Origin: Hypericibacter sp963696655
GTDB taxonomy: Bacteria > Pseudomonadota > Alphaproteobacteria > Dongiales > Dongiaceae
DNA: 64,000 bases
Assembly: GCA_963696655.1 (NCBI GenBank)
Contig: CAVOLB010000051.1
Span: forward strand, 1-64,000
Direction of reading: 5' to 3'
Shown: positions 16,314 through 26,000 of the stretch, one piece after another
How the letters are laid out: each line of letters begins with the position of its first letter
How positions within the stretch are numbered: the first letter of the stretch is position 1
The notes under the pieces: model-generated
Seen by the model: only the letters and a program-made list of their open reading frames with translations
Databases searched by the model: none
What the model was told of the DNA's origin: nothing
Position numbers and translations under genes: made by a program

Positions 16314-16628
16314 TCAGACCGCGACGTCGAGGAGCTGGCCCTTCTTCTTGGCGGCCTCTTCCAACTGCTGCTTGATCAGTTCCTTGATCTTGGCTTCCAG
16401 CTTCTGCCGGTCCGCCGGGGACATCGCGTTCACATCGTCCTCGGTCAGGCCCATGCTCTTGAGGATGTTGTCCCGCATGCGCTCCGCCGGCGACATCCTG
16501 GCATAGGCGAGGAACTCGGCCTCGACATCTTCCTTGGCGCCGCTGTCCGGCGCCGGATCCAGGACGGGCGCGTTGGAGCTGGGCTTGGAGTGGGTCGGGG
16601 CGGGCACGCCGATGGGAGGAATGTTCAT
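16314..16628 (-). CDS. Small hypothetical protein
   Basis: The 104-aa product starts MNIPPIGVPAPTHSK, with a good ribosome site (GGAG eight bases before the ATG). The first 35 residues are Pro/Ser rich and probably flexible. The second half, with FLAYARMSPAERMRDNILKS followed by a charged helix rich in Lys and Glu, looks like a short helical domain. I have seen similar tails in uncharacterised alphaproteobacterial proteins but cannot name a function. No signal peptide or membrane segment is visible. It converges with udgX. Confidence 0.65.
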   Translation of the reverse strand: MNIPPIGVPAPTHSKPSSNAPVLDPAPDSGAKEDVEAEFLAYARMSPAERMRDNILKSMGLTEDDVNAMSPADRQKLEAKIKELIKQQLEEAAKKKGQLLDVAV

Positions 16629-16797
16629 GAGGAAATCTCCGGTCCGTGGCGCCTCATCGTGCAAATTCCATGCCGGGCTCTTCGCTTCCTTATGGCTTTG
16701 ATTTCCGGCCGCCGGTTTCGTTTCTGACGCGCCGCGGAAGGATCGCGGAAATCCTTGCCGGGCAGGAATTTCCGGTCGAGACGACGGAGCGGCTCCC

Positions 16798-18042
16798 TCA
16801 GCGCGCCGGCTCACCGGCGGGCGAAGGGATCTTCCTGGCCATCGCCGCAATGAAGCAGGCGATGAGGTTCGCCGCCACCCCGGCCAGGATCGGCAGGGTA
16901 TAGCTGTGGCTGAGGTCGAAGATGAAACCGGCGGCGCTGGGGCCGATCAGTGTGCCGAAGGCCACGCTGGTGAAGAGGATGCCCATGATGCTGCTGATGC
17001 TGCGCCCGCCGAAGCAGTCCATGACGACCGAAGGGAGAATCGCGACCCAGCCGCCATAGAGCACACCATAGACGAAGGAAAAGAGGGCGAGCGACCAGAA
17101 TCCCGTCGCGAACACCCAGATGGTGAGGGCGAGGGCCATGCCGACGAAGAGCGCCAGGAGGAAGGAGTAACGGCCGAGACGGTCGGCGAGGCCGCCGAGG
17201 AGGAACCGGCCCGCCGTGCTGCCGATCCCGATGATGCCGAGCAGAAAGGCCGCCGCCGACCGCTCGACCCCATGATCCAGGGCGAACGGCACAAGATGGA
17301 CGAAGGGCATGAAAATGCCGAAGGAGCAGATCAGGCAAGCCGCATAGAGACAGGCGAATTGCCGGGTGCGCATCGCCTCGCCGAGCGTCATGCCCGCGGG
17401 GCGCTCCCTATGGGCGTCCGCTTTCGGAGGCTCGCCGTCCGGAGCGAGCCCGCGATGGCGCGGATCGTCGGCGAAGAGGAGCGACATGCCGGCGCCCAGG
17501 AACGCGGCCAGCGCACCCAGGACGAGATAGGCCTCGCGCCAGCCCAGGACCTCGACGAGCTGCACGGCCAGCGCCGGCAGCACCAGCGTGCCGACGCCGA
17601 TGCCGCTGACGGCGAGACCGGAGGCGAAGCCGCGCCGCCGCACGAACCAACGCTGCACCGCGGCCACGGCGGGCACATAGGAGAAACCCACCCCGAGGCC
17701 GACTCCCAGCCCATAGGCCGCATAGACCTCGGTGATCGTCCGGGCCACGCTCGCGAGCGCCAGCCCCAGACCCACCAGGATCATGCCGGTGACGGCCATG
17801 CGGCGGGAGCCCCAGCGGTCGGCGAGCGGGCCGCTGACCACCCCCAACCCGAAATAGAGGAAGCCGGCCAGCGAGAAGACCAGCGAGACGGAGCCGCGCG
17901 AGGCGCCGAAATCCGTCTGCAGGGAATCGACGAAGGCGCTGAAGGTATAGGCGCTGCCGAAGCCGACGAACATGACGGTGAAGGCCGCCGCCACGACGTA
18001 CCAGCCATAGAAGATGCGGGCCTGTGGGAGTGTCGGCGTCAT
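16798..18042 (-). CDS. MFS transporter, monocarboxylate porter-like
   Basis: This 414-aa twelve-helix transporter starts RIFYGWYVVAAAFTVMFVGF, the opening typical of the MCT/OFA branch. Loop motifs GPLADRWGSRR (first half) and GGLADRLGRY (second half) mark the two repeats; a hydrophilic central loop lies near residues 190-215. It probably imports an organic acid. The neighbouring nitrile hydratase operon starts divergently 376 bp away, so an acid or amide could be its substrate, but nothing in the sequence proves it. Confidence 0.83.
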   Translation of the reverse strand: MTPTLPQARIFYGWYVVAAAFTVMFVGFGSAYTFSAFVDSLQTDFGASRGSVSLVFSLAGFLYFGLGVVSGPLADRWGSRRMAVTGMILVGLGLALASVARTITEVYAAYGLGVGLGVGFSYVPAVAAVQRWFVRRRGFASGLAVSGIGVGTLVLPALAVQLVEVLGWREAYLVLGALAAFLGAGMSLLFADDPRHRGLAPDGEPPKADAHRERPAGMTLGEAMRTRQFACLYAACLICSFGIFMPFVHLVPFALDHGVERSAAAFLLGIIGIGSTAGRFLLGGLADRLGRYSFLLALFVGMALALTIWVFATGFWSLALFSFVYGVLYGGWVAILPSVVMDCFGGRSISSIMGILFTSVAFGTLIGPSAAGFIFDLSHSYTLPILAGVAANLIACFIAAMARKIPSPAGEPAR

Positions 18043-18284
18043 AGGGGAGACCGGGCTCGGCGATGGCGGGAGATGATGATCTAGCAGGCCGCGCCCGGCC
18101 GGGCCAGCGCCGACCCGGTCCGTGAGCGGATTGGAACGCTTTCGTTATAGCCATCGGCGCCGCTCCCGTGACTTTCTGATTAGCCTGCTATTTGGTATGC
18201 CAGCGAAACGTTCCCGCTGTTTAACCCGCCCGCGCCGTCCGCGATGCCGGCGGCCGTGACAGCGATTATCTCGGCGTCGAGCTA

Positions 18285-18314
18285 AAATTCAGTTGGTAGG
18301 AAATTGCTGAATTT
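18285..18314. promoter_or_regulatory. Inverted repeat upstream of the nitrile-hydratase-like operon
   Basis: AAATTCAG (18285-18292) and CTGAATTT (18307-18314) are perfect 8-bp arms with a 14-nt spacer, about 105 bp before the first hydratase gene. The surrounding 18043-18418 spacer is locally AT-richer and must hold two divergent promoters. The dyad is a candidate operator; no regulator gene is next to it. Confidence 0.4.
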
Positions 18315-18418
18315 GAAGGGGACGACCGTAACCGTCGCCCCGCATGCTGGCGGGCGTCCGCAAACAATGCTGTGATGACGACGCGATCTCTTGTCGGATC
18401 GGGCATGGAGATTTGTTC

Positions 18419-18754
18419 ATGGTGACGAAACCCTCCCGTTCGACCGGCATCGTTCTCGCGCTCGGCGAGGCACCGATCTTCGCCGCTGGCGATCGCGTCA
18501 GGGTCTCGATGCGCTTTCCCGTCGGTCACTACCGCGTGCCGCTCTATGTCCGCGGGAAATCGGCGGTCGTCGAGGCGGTGATGGAGCCTGCCAACCTCGA
18601 CAATGAGGAGGAGGGCTTCGGGCGCAACGCCGGATCGAAGCTTCACTATTACCGCGTCGCCATTCCGCTGACCGAGCTGTGGCCGGGCTATGCCGGCTCG
18701 CCCCGCGACAGCCTGCGCATCGAAATCTTCGAAACCTGGCTCGAAAGGATCTGA
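18419..18754 (+). CDS. Nitrile hydratase beta-subunit C-terminal-half homologue (thiocyanate hydrolase alpha-like)
   Basis: The 111-aa product matches only the C-terminal SH3-like barrel of nitrile hydratase beta: FAAGDRVRVSMRFPVGHYRV, PLYVRGKSAVVEAV, LHYYRVAIPLTELW, and a closing LRIEIFETWLE. In thiocyanate hydrolase the beta subunit of nitrile hydratase is split into two polypeptides, and this would be the piece corresponding to SCNase alpha. It should cover the metal site of the alpha-like subunit encoded next, 3 nt downstream. The ATG at 18419 has GGAG eight bases before it. Confidence 0.82.
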   Translation: MVTKPSRSTGIVLALGEAPIFAAGDRVRVSMRFPVGHYRVPLYVRGKSAVVEAVMEPANLDNEEEGFGRNAGSKLHYYRVAIPLTELWPGYAGSPRDSLRIEIFETWLERI

Positions 18755-18757
18755 CCG

Positions 18758-19411
18758 ATGTCCGCAGATGATCATGACCACGATCACGATCACACCCCCA
18801 TCCAGGCCGGCGAGCAGCCGCCCGGCTATTACGAGATCATGGAGACGGCGATTCGCGAGCTGCTCGTGGAGAAGGGGTTGATCAAGGCGGGCGAGATCCG
18901 CCGGCAGGTCGAGGTGCTCGATTCCCGCAATCCGGCGCTCGGCGCCAAAGTGGTGGCGCGCGCCTGGGTCGATCCCGGTTTCCGCGCGCGGCTGCTCGCC
19001 AACGGGCGCGCGGGCTGCGAGGAGCTCGGCATCAGCTTCTATGACGACACGCAGCTGATCGTGCTCGAGAACACCGACAAGGTTCACAACCTCATCGTCT
19101 GCACCCTCTGCTCCTGTTATCCGCGCCCGGTGCTGGGCTTGCCGCCGGATTGGTACAAGGCGAAGCCCTATCGGGCCCGCGCGGTGATCGAGCCCCGGGC
19201 CGTGCTGGCCGAGTTCGGCACGCATATTCCCGACGATGTCGAGATCCGTGTCAGCGATTCGACGGCCACGATCCGTTTCCTGGTGCTCCCGCAACGCCCC
19301 AAGGGGACCGAGGACTTCAACGAGGAACAGCTCGCCGCCCTGGTGACCCGCGATGCCATGATCGGCGTCGTGCCGGTCGAGCTTCCGGCGGCGAGAGGAG
19401 CCGTCCAATGA
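18758..19411 (+). CDS. Nitrile hydratase alpha / thiocyanate hydrolase gamma subunit, cobalt type
   Basis: This 217-aa catalytic subunit carries the metal-claw motif VCTLCSCYPR with Cys115, Cys118 and Cys120. The Thr in CTLC is characteristic of cobalt enzymes (iron ones have CSLC). Flanking blocks LGLPPDWYKAKPYR, AVIEPRAVLAEFG and LVLPQRPKGTE follow the family closely. In known enzymes two of the cysteines are oxidised to sulfinate and sulfenate. The N terminus DDHDHDHDHDH is a histidine-rich tail seen in several alpha subunits. Reaction: hydration of a nitrile to its amide, or of thiocyanate. It overlaps the following gene by 4 nt. Confidence 0.9.
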   Translation: MSADDHDHDHDHTPIQAGEQPPGYYEIMETAIRELLVEKGLIKAGEIRRQVEVLDSRNPALGAKVVARAWVDPGFRARLLANGRAGCEELGISFYDDTQLIVLENTDKVHNLIVCTLCSCYPRPVLGLPPDWYKAKPYRARAVIEPRAVLAEFGTHIPDDVEIRVSDSTATIRFLVLPQRPKGTEDFNEEQLAALVTRDAMIGVVPVELPAARGAVQ

Positions 19412-19752
19412 CCGATACCGAGGCCCTGGTCAAACGGCTCCCGAACGATATCGGCGGCTTGCCGGCGGGGCCGGTGCAGCGGGTCGACCATGAGCTCGAG
19501 CCCTGGGAGAAGCGCTGCCACGCGCTGGCCGACGTGCTGGATTTCCACAAGATCATCAACACCGAGGAGAAGCGCCGCGGCGTCGAGGCGCTCGGCAGCG
19601 AGATGATCGGCAAGCTCACCTACTACGAACGCTGGATCGTCACCTTCGCCAACATCCTGTTCCAGAAGCAGCTGCTGACGCCCACGGACCTGGCCCGCAA
19701 GATGGACGAGGTGGCGGCAAGGTCCGGCGCGCTTCCGTCGGAGGGCGCGTAA
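19408..19752 (+). CDS. Nitrile hydratase beta-subunit N-terminal-half homologue (thiocyanate hydrolase beta-like)
   Basis: The 114-aa product reads NDIGGLPAGPVQRVDHELEP, WEKRCHALADVLDFHK and YYERWIVTFANILFQKQLLT. This is the helical N-terminal half of nitrile hydratase beta, which pairs with the separate C-terminal half encoded at 18419. Small nitrile hydratase activators (cobalt-loading chaperones) share this fold, so an activator role is the alternative; no other activator is visible. The ATG at 19408 overlaps the previous stop region (ATGA). Confidence 0.8.
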   Translation: MTDTEALVKRLPNDIGGLPAGPVQRVDHELEPWEKRCHALADVLDFHKIINTEEKRRGVEALGSEMIGKLTYYERWIVTFANILFQKQLLTPTDLARKMDEVAARSGALPSEGA

Positions 19753-19791
19753 CGGCGGGCGCCGGACCTGGTTGCGGAGAGAACAGGAATC

Positions 19792-20196
19792 ATGACCCCA
19801 GCCGGGCTGATCACGATCCCGAGCGAGTTCGGCGCCGCGGAGACCATGAACCGCCTCATCGCCGAGGTGAGGGCCAAGGGCATGACGGTGTTCGCCCGGA
19901 TCGATCACGCGGCCGGCGCCACCGCAGCCGGGCTGACCCTGAGGCCGACCGAGCTCCTGATCTTCGGCAATCCCAAGGGCGGGACGCCGCCGATGCAGAC
20001 CGCCCAGACGATGGGGATCGATCTGCCGTTGAAGGCGCTCGTCTGGCAGGACGAAGCGGGGAAGACCTGGCTGTCCTACAACGACCCGGCCTGGCTCGCG
20101 CGACGGCACGGCATCGACGGCTCGCTGGAATCCACGATCTGCCTCATGGCGGGCGCCCTTCAGTCCATCGCGGCGAAGGCGGTCTCCGCGCCTTGA
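19792..20196 (+). CDS. DUF302 domain protein
   Basis: This 134-aa cytosolic protein has a DUF302 core: the motifs TMNRLIAEVRAKGMTVFARI, DHAAGAT, LRPTELLIFGNPKGGTP and LPLKALVWQDEAGKTWLSYN follow the family closely. Its role is unknown; members form small alpha/beta dimers that may bind a small ligand. It lies 39 bp behind the hydratase genes in the same direction and is probably co-transcribed. It converges with selD, leaving 21 bp between the stops. Confidence 0.82.
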   Translation: MTPAGLITIPSEFGAAETMNRLIAEVRAKGMTVFARIDHAAGATAAGLTLRPTELLIFGNPKGGTPPMQTAQTMGIDLPLKALVWQDEAGKTWLSYNDPAWLARRHGIDGSLESTICLMAGALQSIAAKAVSAP

Positions 20197-20217
20197 GGCA
20201 GTGGGCCGGCGAACCGG

Positions 20218-21267
20218 TCAGGCCCGAACCTCGACCGAAGGCCTGCCGGCCTCCCCATGGCCGATGATGCGGGTGCGCGGATAGCCGGCGTCGACGATTT
20301 TCTGCGCCATGGCCGCGGCCCGATCGGGAGCGCAGGCCAGCAGCAGCCCGCCCGATGTCTGCGGATCGGTAAGAAGGTGACGCCGCCATTCGGGAAGGTC
20401 GGCGGGCAGGGTCACCTCGCCGCTGTAGCTCGCCCAGTTCCGCAGCGAGGCCCCGGTGACGAAGCCCTGTTGGGCCAGCGCCTCCGCTTCGGACAGGAAG
20501 GGAAGCTCATTGGCGTCGATGACGAGCCTGAGCTTCGATCCGCGCGCCATCTCCAGCGCATGGCCGAGCAGGCCGAAGCCGGTGACATCGGTGATCGCGT
20601 GAATGGCGTCGTCGCCCGCCAGCTCGGCGCCGATCCGGTTGAGGAGTGTCGTCGATGCAATCATCTCCGCATAGGCCGCCGCGGAGAGTTCTCCTTTCTT
20701 GAAGGCTGACGAATAGATGCCGACGCCCAGCGCCTTGGTGAGGATCAGCGCATCACCGGGCCGCGCGGTGGAATTGCGGCGGATGTTCTTCGGACTCCCG
20801 ATGCCGATGACGGCCAGCCCGTAGATCGGTTCGGGCGAATCGATCGAATGCCCGCCGGCAATGGGAATGCCGGCCTCCGCGCAGATCTGCGAGCCGCCCT
20901 GGAGGATCTCCCGCACCATCTCGGTCGAAACCTTGCCGATCGGCATGCCGAGGATGGCGAGCGCCATGATGGGGCGGCCGCCCATCGCGTAGATGTCGGA
21001 GATGGCGTTGGTCGCAGCAATCCGGCCGAAATCCTGCGGATCGTCGACCATCGGCATGAAGAAATCCGTCGTGGCGATGACGCAGGTCTCGTTGTCGAGT
21101 TGCCAGACCGCGGCATCGTCGCCGGTCTCCGTCCCCACCAGCAGCTCGCGATAAGGCTGCGCCGCCGGCTGATCCGCCAGAAGCTGCTGCAAGACGGAGG
21201 GGGCGAGCTTGCAGCCGCAACCCCCGCCATGGGCCAGGCTGGTCAGGCGAGCGAGGGGAGCATTCAT
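20218..21267 (-). CDS. selD: Selenide, water dikinase
   Basis: The 349-aa enzyme makes selenophosphate from selenide and ATP, the selenium donor for SelA. The N-terminal glycine-rich loop AHGGGCGCKLAP holds Cys17 and Lys20, the two residues needed for catalysis in E. coli SelD, so this form uses cysteine rather than selenocysteine there. Other family blocks are DDAAVW, TTDFFMPMVDDP, NAISDIYAMGG and DVTGFGLLGHALEMA. It lies on the opposite strand to the formate dehydrogenase operon, separated from it by the transglutaminase-like gene. Confidence 0.95.
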   Translation of the reverse strand: MNAPLARLTSLAHGGGCGCKLAPSVLQQLLADQPAAQPYRELLVGTETGDDAAVWQLDNETCVIATTDFFMPMVDDPQDFGRIAATNAISDIYAMGGRPIMALAILGMPIGKVSTEMVREILQGGSQICAEAGIPIAGGHSIDSPEPIYGLAVIGIGSPKNIRRNSTARPGDALILTKALGVGIYSSAFKKGELSAAAYAEMIASTTLLNRIGAELAGDDAIHAITDVTGFGLLGHALEMARGSKLRLVIDANELPFLSEAEALAQQGFVTGASLRNWASYSGEVTLPADLPEWRRHLLTDPQTSGGLLLACAPDRAAAMAQKIVDAGYPRTRIIGHGEAGRPSVEVRA

Positions 21268-21331
21268 GATCTTTCCTTGCCGGCCGGCCGCGAGTGGCAG
21301 CGGACCCGTCGAGCCTTTGCGGAACGGACGA

Positions 21332-22435
21332 TCAGGCGGCGATCTCCGAGGATTTGATCGTGTAGACGAACGTCGCCGGATCGAGGCAGTCGCAACGCAC
21401 GCCGGCGGATTCGGCCTGCGGATACATGAGGAACGCCACCTTGGGCCCCTTGGCGTCCGGCAGCGTCACGTCGTGCGCGAAGTTATAGGCGAGCCAATTG
21501 CCTTCCCTGCTTCCGAACAAGGCAGCGCGCACGGCGGCGACCTTCTCATCGTCGATCGCGAGATTGCCGGGCGGCTCCTCCAGGATGACCTTGCGGACAT
21601 CGGCGGCATCGACGGGAACCCAGCCATAGCCGCCGAGATAGACCTCCGCGCGGCAATGCTGCGATTTCGAGATGACCTCGGAGCCGGCCCCCAGGCTCTT
21701 ATAGCCGAACCGGGAGGGGGCGACGCGGATGCCATAGATGTCGCGCGCCGGCAGACCCGACGCCCGGGCAAGTCCGACATACAAGGCGTTCAGATCCGCG
21801 CATTTGCCGCCGAGATTGCCCGTCTGCAGCATGCTGGCGATATCGCCGACGCCGCAGCCCCGGACCTTGGGATCGCGGAAGGTGTTTTCCACGATCCACT
21901 CATAGATGGCGCGCGCCTTCTCGACTTCGCTGGCGGCGTTCGCCGTGATCTTGTCGGCGGTCTCCTTGACGATTCCATCGGTTGGAATGAGTGCGGTCGG
22001 CGCGAGATAGAGCGTGCGCTCGGCCTCGGTGAGAGGCGCGACGTCGCCGGGCTTTGAAAAATCGGTCGCGCGGTCGCGCGTCGTGATCCGGCTCGTGATC
22101 TCGACGACGGGCGCCTTTTCGCCTTCCGCCCATTCGAGGTGCAGCATCTGGGCGCCATATTTCGGGTCGCGCAGCAGCTGCGCCGACCTGGCGTTCGTCT
22201 TCCAGTCATTGCCGTCGGACCGGAACCATGCGGCCTCGTTGACGGATGGCAAGGGAACCCAGGCCTGCACATCGCCCTCCGGTTGGGCGATTTCCAGCCG
22301 GGTGACGACTTGGAAACTGCGCCATGCGCCGGGTGCCGGGGCAAATGCGGCTTGAGCGAATGCGAGACGCGGGAAGGCCGCAACCGCCGATAGAGCCGCG
22401 CCAGCCTTCAGGAACTCACGTCGATTGGGTGACAT
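21332..22435 (-). CDS. Tat-exported transglutaminase-like protein
   Basis: The 367-aa product opens with a clear twin-arginine signal (NRREFLKAG, hydrophobic stretch to about residue 30). The catalytic triad of the transglutaminase-like superfamily is visible: Cys in GKCADLNALYVGLARASGLP (about residue 220), His in SQHCRAEVYL, and Asp in WVPVDAADVRK. Bacterial members are usually cysteine proteases or amidases of the cell envelope. It lies 64 bp upstream of selD on the same strand; I know no functional link to selenium. Confidence 0.82.
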   Translation of the reverse strand: MSPNRREFLKAGAALSAVAAFPRLAFAQAAFAPAPGAWRSFQVVTRLEIAQPEGDVQAWVPLPSVNEAAWFRSDGNDWKTNARSAQLLRDPKYGAQMLHLEWAEGEKAPVVEITSRITTRDRATDFSKPGDVAPLTEAERTLYLAPTALIPTDGIVKETADKITANAASEVEKARAIYEWIVENTFRDPKVRGCGVGDIASMLQTGNLGGKCADLNALYVGLARASGLPARDIYGIRVAPSRFGYKSLGAGSEVISKSQHCRAEVYLGGYGWVPVDAADVRKVILEEPPGNLAIDDEKVAAVRAALFGSREGNWLAYNFAHDVTLPDAKGPKVAFLMYPQAESAGVRCDCLDPATFVYTIKSSEIAA

Positions 22436-22669
22436 CGATCTCTCCTATGCGGACCGGAATTTCGCTTGCTCGGCCGTCTCCGGCGGCGGCGCCCGCCCCC
22501 CATGGAAGGCCCGAGCCGCGTCGCCGGAGGCGATCGCAGGACAGCCGTTGACACCACGCGGCGAGCAGACGCGCGAGCACAATTCGATCATTTCGTTCGA
22601 AAGTCTGGGTGCGGGGAGCCGGCCCGGCAGGGGTCGATATTGACCGCCTTGCCACAACTCCATCGGCTC

Positions 22670-22732
22670 CTCTCCCACGCTTCGGGCGGGAGAGCGACCT
22701 GGTAGGCGGTTGCCCCGTAACACGGGAGCCGC
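22670..22732. other. Two adjacent strong hairpins upstream of fdnG; structured-RNA candidate
   Basis: CTCTCCC (22670-22676) pairs with GGGAGAG (22688-22694). A second hairpin nests CCCGT-AAC-ACGGG (22714-22726) inside GCGG/CCGC (22706-22709 with 22729-22732). They lie in the 574-bp spacer between the divergent transglutaminase-like and fdnG genes, about 280 bp before fdnG and 235 bp before the other gene. On the minus strand the block contains GGGGCAACCGCC. No riboswitch class fits well, and the strand is open. The remainder of the spacer shows no gene I can support. Confidence 0.35.
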
Positions 22733-23009
22733 TGGCTTAAGCACGGAACCCATTATGAAACCGCCATATCCGCTGTCAATCCCGACCAACGGATGAGAGG
22801 ATCGGTCGCGATGAAATTCGCGTGACGCCGGACCCGGCTGGGGCGGTTTGTTCCGGCCGTGCTGCGATTTGTACATCCATGCCCGATAGTCGACGTCGAT
22901 CTGACTCGACATCGCGTTGCGATATGATGGAATCTTGCCGATCGGGTGCTACGGCCTTAATAAGCATCTGTGGGAACGGTCAGTTTCGCTGCAGCAGGAG
23001 GTTATGTTC

Positions 23010-26000
23010 ATGAATGAAATCTCCATGAAATTGGACGTCTCGCGGCGCCTGTTCCTGAAGAGCGCCGGCGTCGGCATCGCGGGCACGACGCTCGGAGCGC
23101 TGGGCTTCGGCGAAGCCGAGGCGGCCACCGCGCTGACGGTCCGGCCTTACAAGCTCGCCAACACCACCGAGACCCGCAACACCTGCCCCTACTGCTCGGT
23201 GGCCTGCGGCATCATCATGTATTCGAAGGGCGACCTGAAGAAGGGCGAGCGGGCCGACATCATCCATATCGAGGGCGATCCCGACCATCCGACCAATCGC
23301 GGCACGCTATGCCCCAAGGGCGCGGGACTGCTCGATTTCGTTCATTCCGAGACGCGTCTCAAATATCCGATGATCCGCAAGCCGGGCGCGGACAAGTTCG
23401 AGCGCGTGTCGTGGGACGACGCGCTCGATCGCATCGCGCGGCTGATGAAGGACGATCGCGACAAGAACTTCATCGCCAAGAACAGCGACGGGGCGACCGT
23501 CAACCGCTGGATCAGCACCGGCTTCCTGGCGGCGTCGGCGACCACCAACGAAACCGCGTTCCACACTTATAAGGTGGTGCGCGGCGCGGGAATGCTGGTC
23601 TTCGATAATCAAGCCAGGGTCTGACACGGCCCTACGGTGTCCAGTTTGGGCCCGACATTTGGCCGTGGTGCGATGACCAATGCTTGGACTGATATCAAGA
23701 ATACGGATCTGGCCGTCATCATGGGCGGCAATGCTGCCGAGGCCCATCCTTGCGGCTTCAAATGGGTCGTCGAAGCGAAGGCGAATCGCGGCGCCAGGCT
23801 GATCGTCATCGACCCGCGTTTCACGCGCTCGGCATCGGTGGCCGATTTCTACGCGCCGATCCGCCAGGGAACCGACATCGCGTTCCTGCTCGGTGTCATC
23901 AACTACTGCATGCAGAACGGAAAGGTGCAGTGGGAGTATCTGAAATCCTTCACCAATGCGACCTTCCTCATCAAGGACGGCTTCTCCTATCAGGATGGCC
24001 TGTTCAGCGGCTATGTCGATGAGAAGCGCGACTACGACCGGTCGACATGGGACTACGAGATCGGCGACGACGGCTACGCCGTGGTCGATGAGACCCTCCA
24101 GAATCCGCGCTGCGTCTGGAACCTGCTGAAGGAGCATGTCGCGGTCTACACGCCCGAGATGGTGGAGCGCATCTGCGGGACGCCGAAGGAGACGTTCCTC
24201 AAGGTCGCGCAGATGATGGGCGAGACCTCCGCGCCCGACAAGGCGATGACGTCCATGTATGCGCTCGGCTGGACCCAGCATTCCAAGGGGGCCCAGAACA
24301 TCCGCACCATGGCGATGCTGCAGCTCATTCTCGGCAATATCGGCCTGCGCGGCGGCGGCATGAATGCCTTGCGGGGCCATTCCAACATCCAGGGACTGAC
24401 CGACGTCGGCTTGATGTCGAACCTGATTCCGGGGTACCTGACGCTGCCAGCCGACAAGGAGGTCGATCTCGCCACCTACATGTCGAGCCGGGCCTTCAAG
24501 CCGCTGCGGCCGAACCAGACGAGCTACTGGCAGAACTACAAGAAGTTCTTCGTGAGCTTCCAGAAGGCGATGTGGGGCCCGGCGGCGACGGCCGAGAACG
24601 ACTTCGCCTACGATTTCCTGCCCAAGCTCGATGTCTCTGGCTACGACATCCTGCGCGCCTTCGAGCTGATGAGCCAGGGCAAGATGAACGGGTATTTCTG
24701 CCAGGGCTTCAACCCGCTGCTCGCGGTTCCAAACCGCGCCAAGGTGACGGCGGCGCTTTCCCAGCTCAAATTTCTCGTCACCATGGACCCGCTCGACACG
24801 GAGACGTCGAGATTCTGGGAAAATCACGGCGAGCACAACGATGTGGATACCGCCGGCATCCAGACCGAGGTCATTCAGCTGCCGTCGACCTGCTTCGCCG
24901 AAGACGAGGGTTCTCTCACCAATTCGGGCCGGTGGCTGCAATGGCACTGGTCCGGCGGCACGCCCCCGGGCGAGGCCAAGAGCGACATCTGGATCATGAC
25001 GCAGATCTATCGGCGTCTGAAGGATCTCTATGTCAAGGAGGGCGGGGCCTTTCCGGATCCCATCGTCAATCTGCAATGGCCATATGCCGACCCCCTGGAT
25101 CCAAAGCCCGAGGAGATCGCGAAGGAGATCAATGGCTACGTGATCGAAAACGTGGTCGATCCGAACGATCCGACCAAAGTCATACTGGAGAAGGGCAAGC
25201 AGGTCGCGAGTTTCGCGGTGCTGCGCGACGACGGGACGACGGCCAGCGGCTGCTGGATCTATTCCGGCTGCTTCAATGAATCGGGCAACAACATGGCCCG
25301 CCGCGACAACACCGATGCCGGCGATGCCGGCACCTTCCCGAACTGGACGTTCTCCTGGCCGGTCAACCGCCGCATCCTCTACAATCGCGCGTCGGCGGAT
25401 CTGTCCGGCAAGGCTTGGGATCCCAGCCGCAAGCTCATCGAATGGGACGGCGCGAAATGGTCGGGCTACGACGTTCCCGACATCTCGCCGACCGCCAAGC
25501 CCGCCGAGGTCGGTCCCTTCATCATGAACGACGAGGGAATGGGGCGACTGTTCGTCCGCAAGGCCATGCGGGATGGACCGTTCCCGGCGCATTACGAGCC
25601 GTTCGAATCGCCGATGACCAATCTTGTCGCTCCGAAGCTGCGCGGGAATCCTGCGGCCCGCGTGTTCAAGGACGATTTCGCGCAATTCGGCGATGTGGAG
25701 AAGTTTCCCTATGCTGCGACCTCCTATCGCCTGACGGAACATTTCCACTACTGGACCAAGCACGCCCGGATCAACTCGATCCTTCAGCCCGAATTCTTTG
25801 TCGAGATCTCGGAGGAGCTTGCGCAGGAGAAGGGCATAACGCTCGGCGGCTGGGTCCGGGTCTGGTCGAACCGCGGATCGGTCAAGGCCAAGGCCGTCGT
25901 CACCAAGCGCATCAAGCCGATCATCTGCGATGGAAAGGCCGTGCATGTGGTCGGTATTCCGCTCCATTGGGGCTTCATGGGTCTCACCAAGAAGGGCTTC

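Noticed and set aside
22670..22760. Known riboswitch (SAM, cobalamin or molybdenum-cofactor type) before fdnG
   Set aside because: GGCAACC and hairpins are suggestive, but the conserved cores of these classes are not met on either strand.
22445..22912. 155-codon open frame on the minus strand before the transglutaminase-like gene
   Set aside because: Arg/Pro-rich composition, no domain, and it contains the two hairpins; more likely non-coding.
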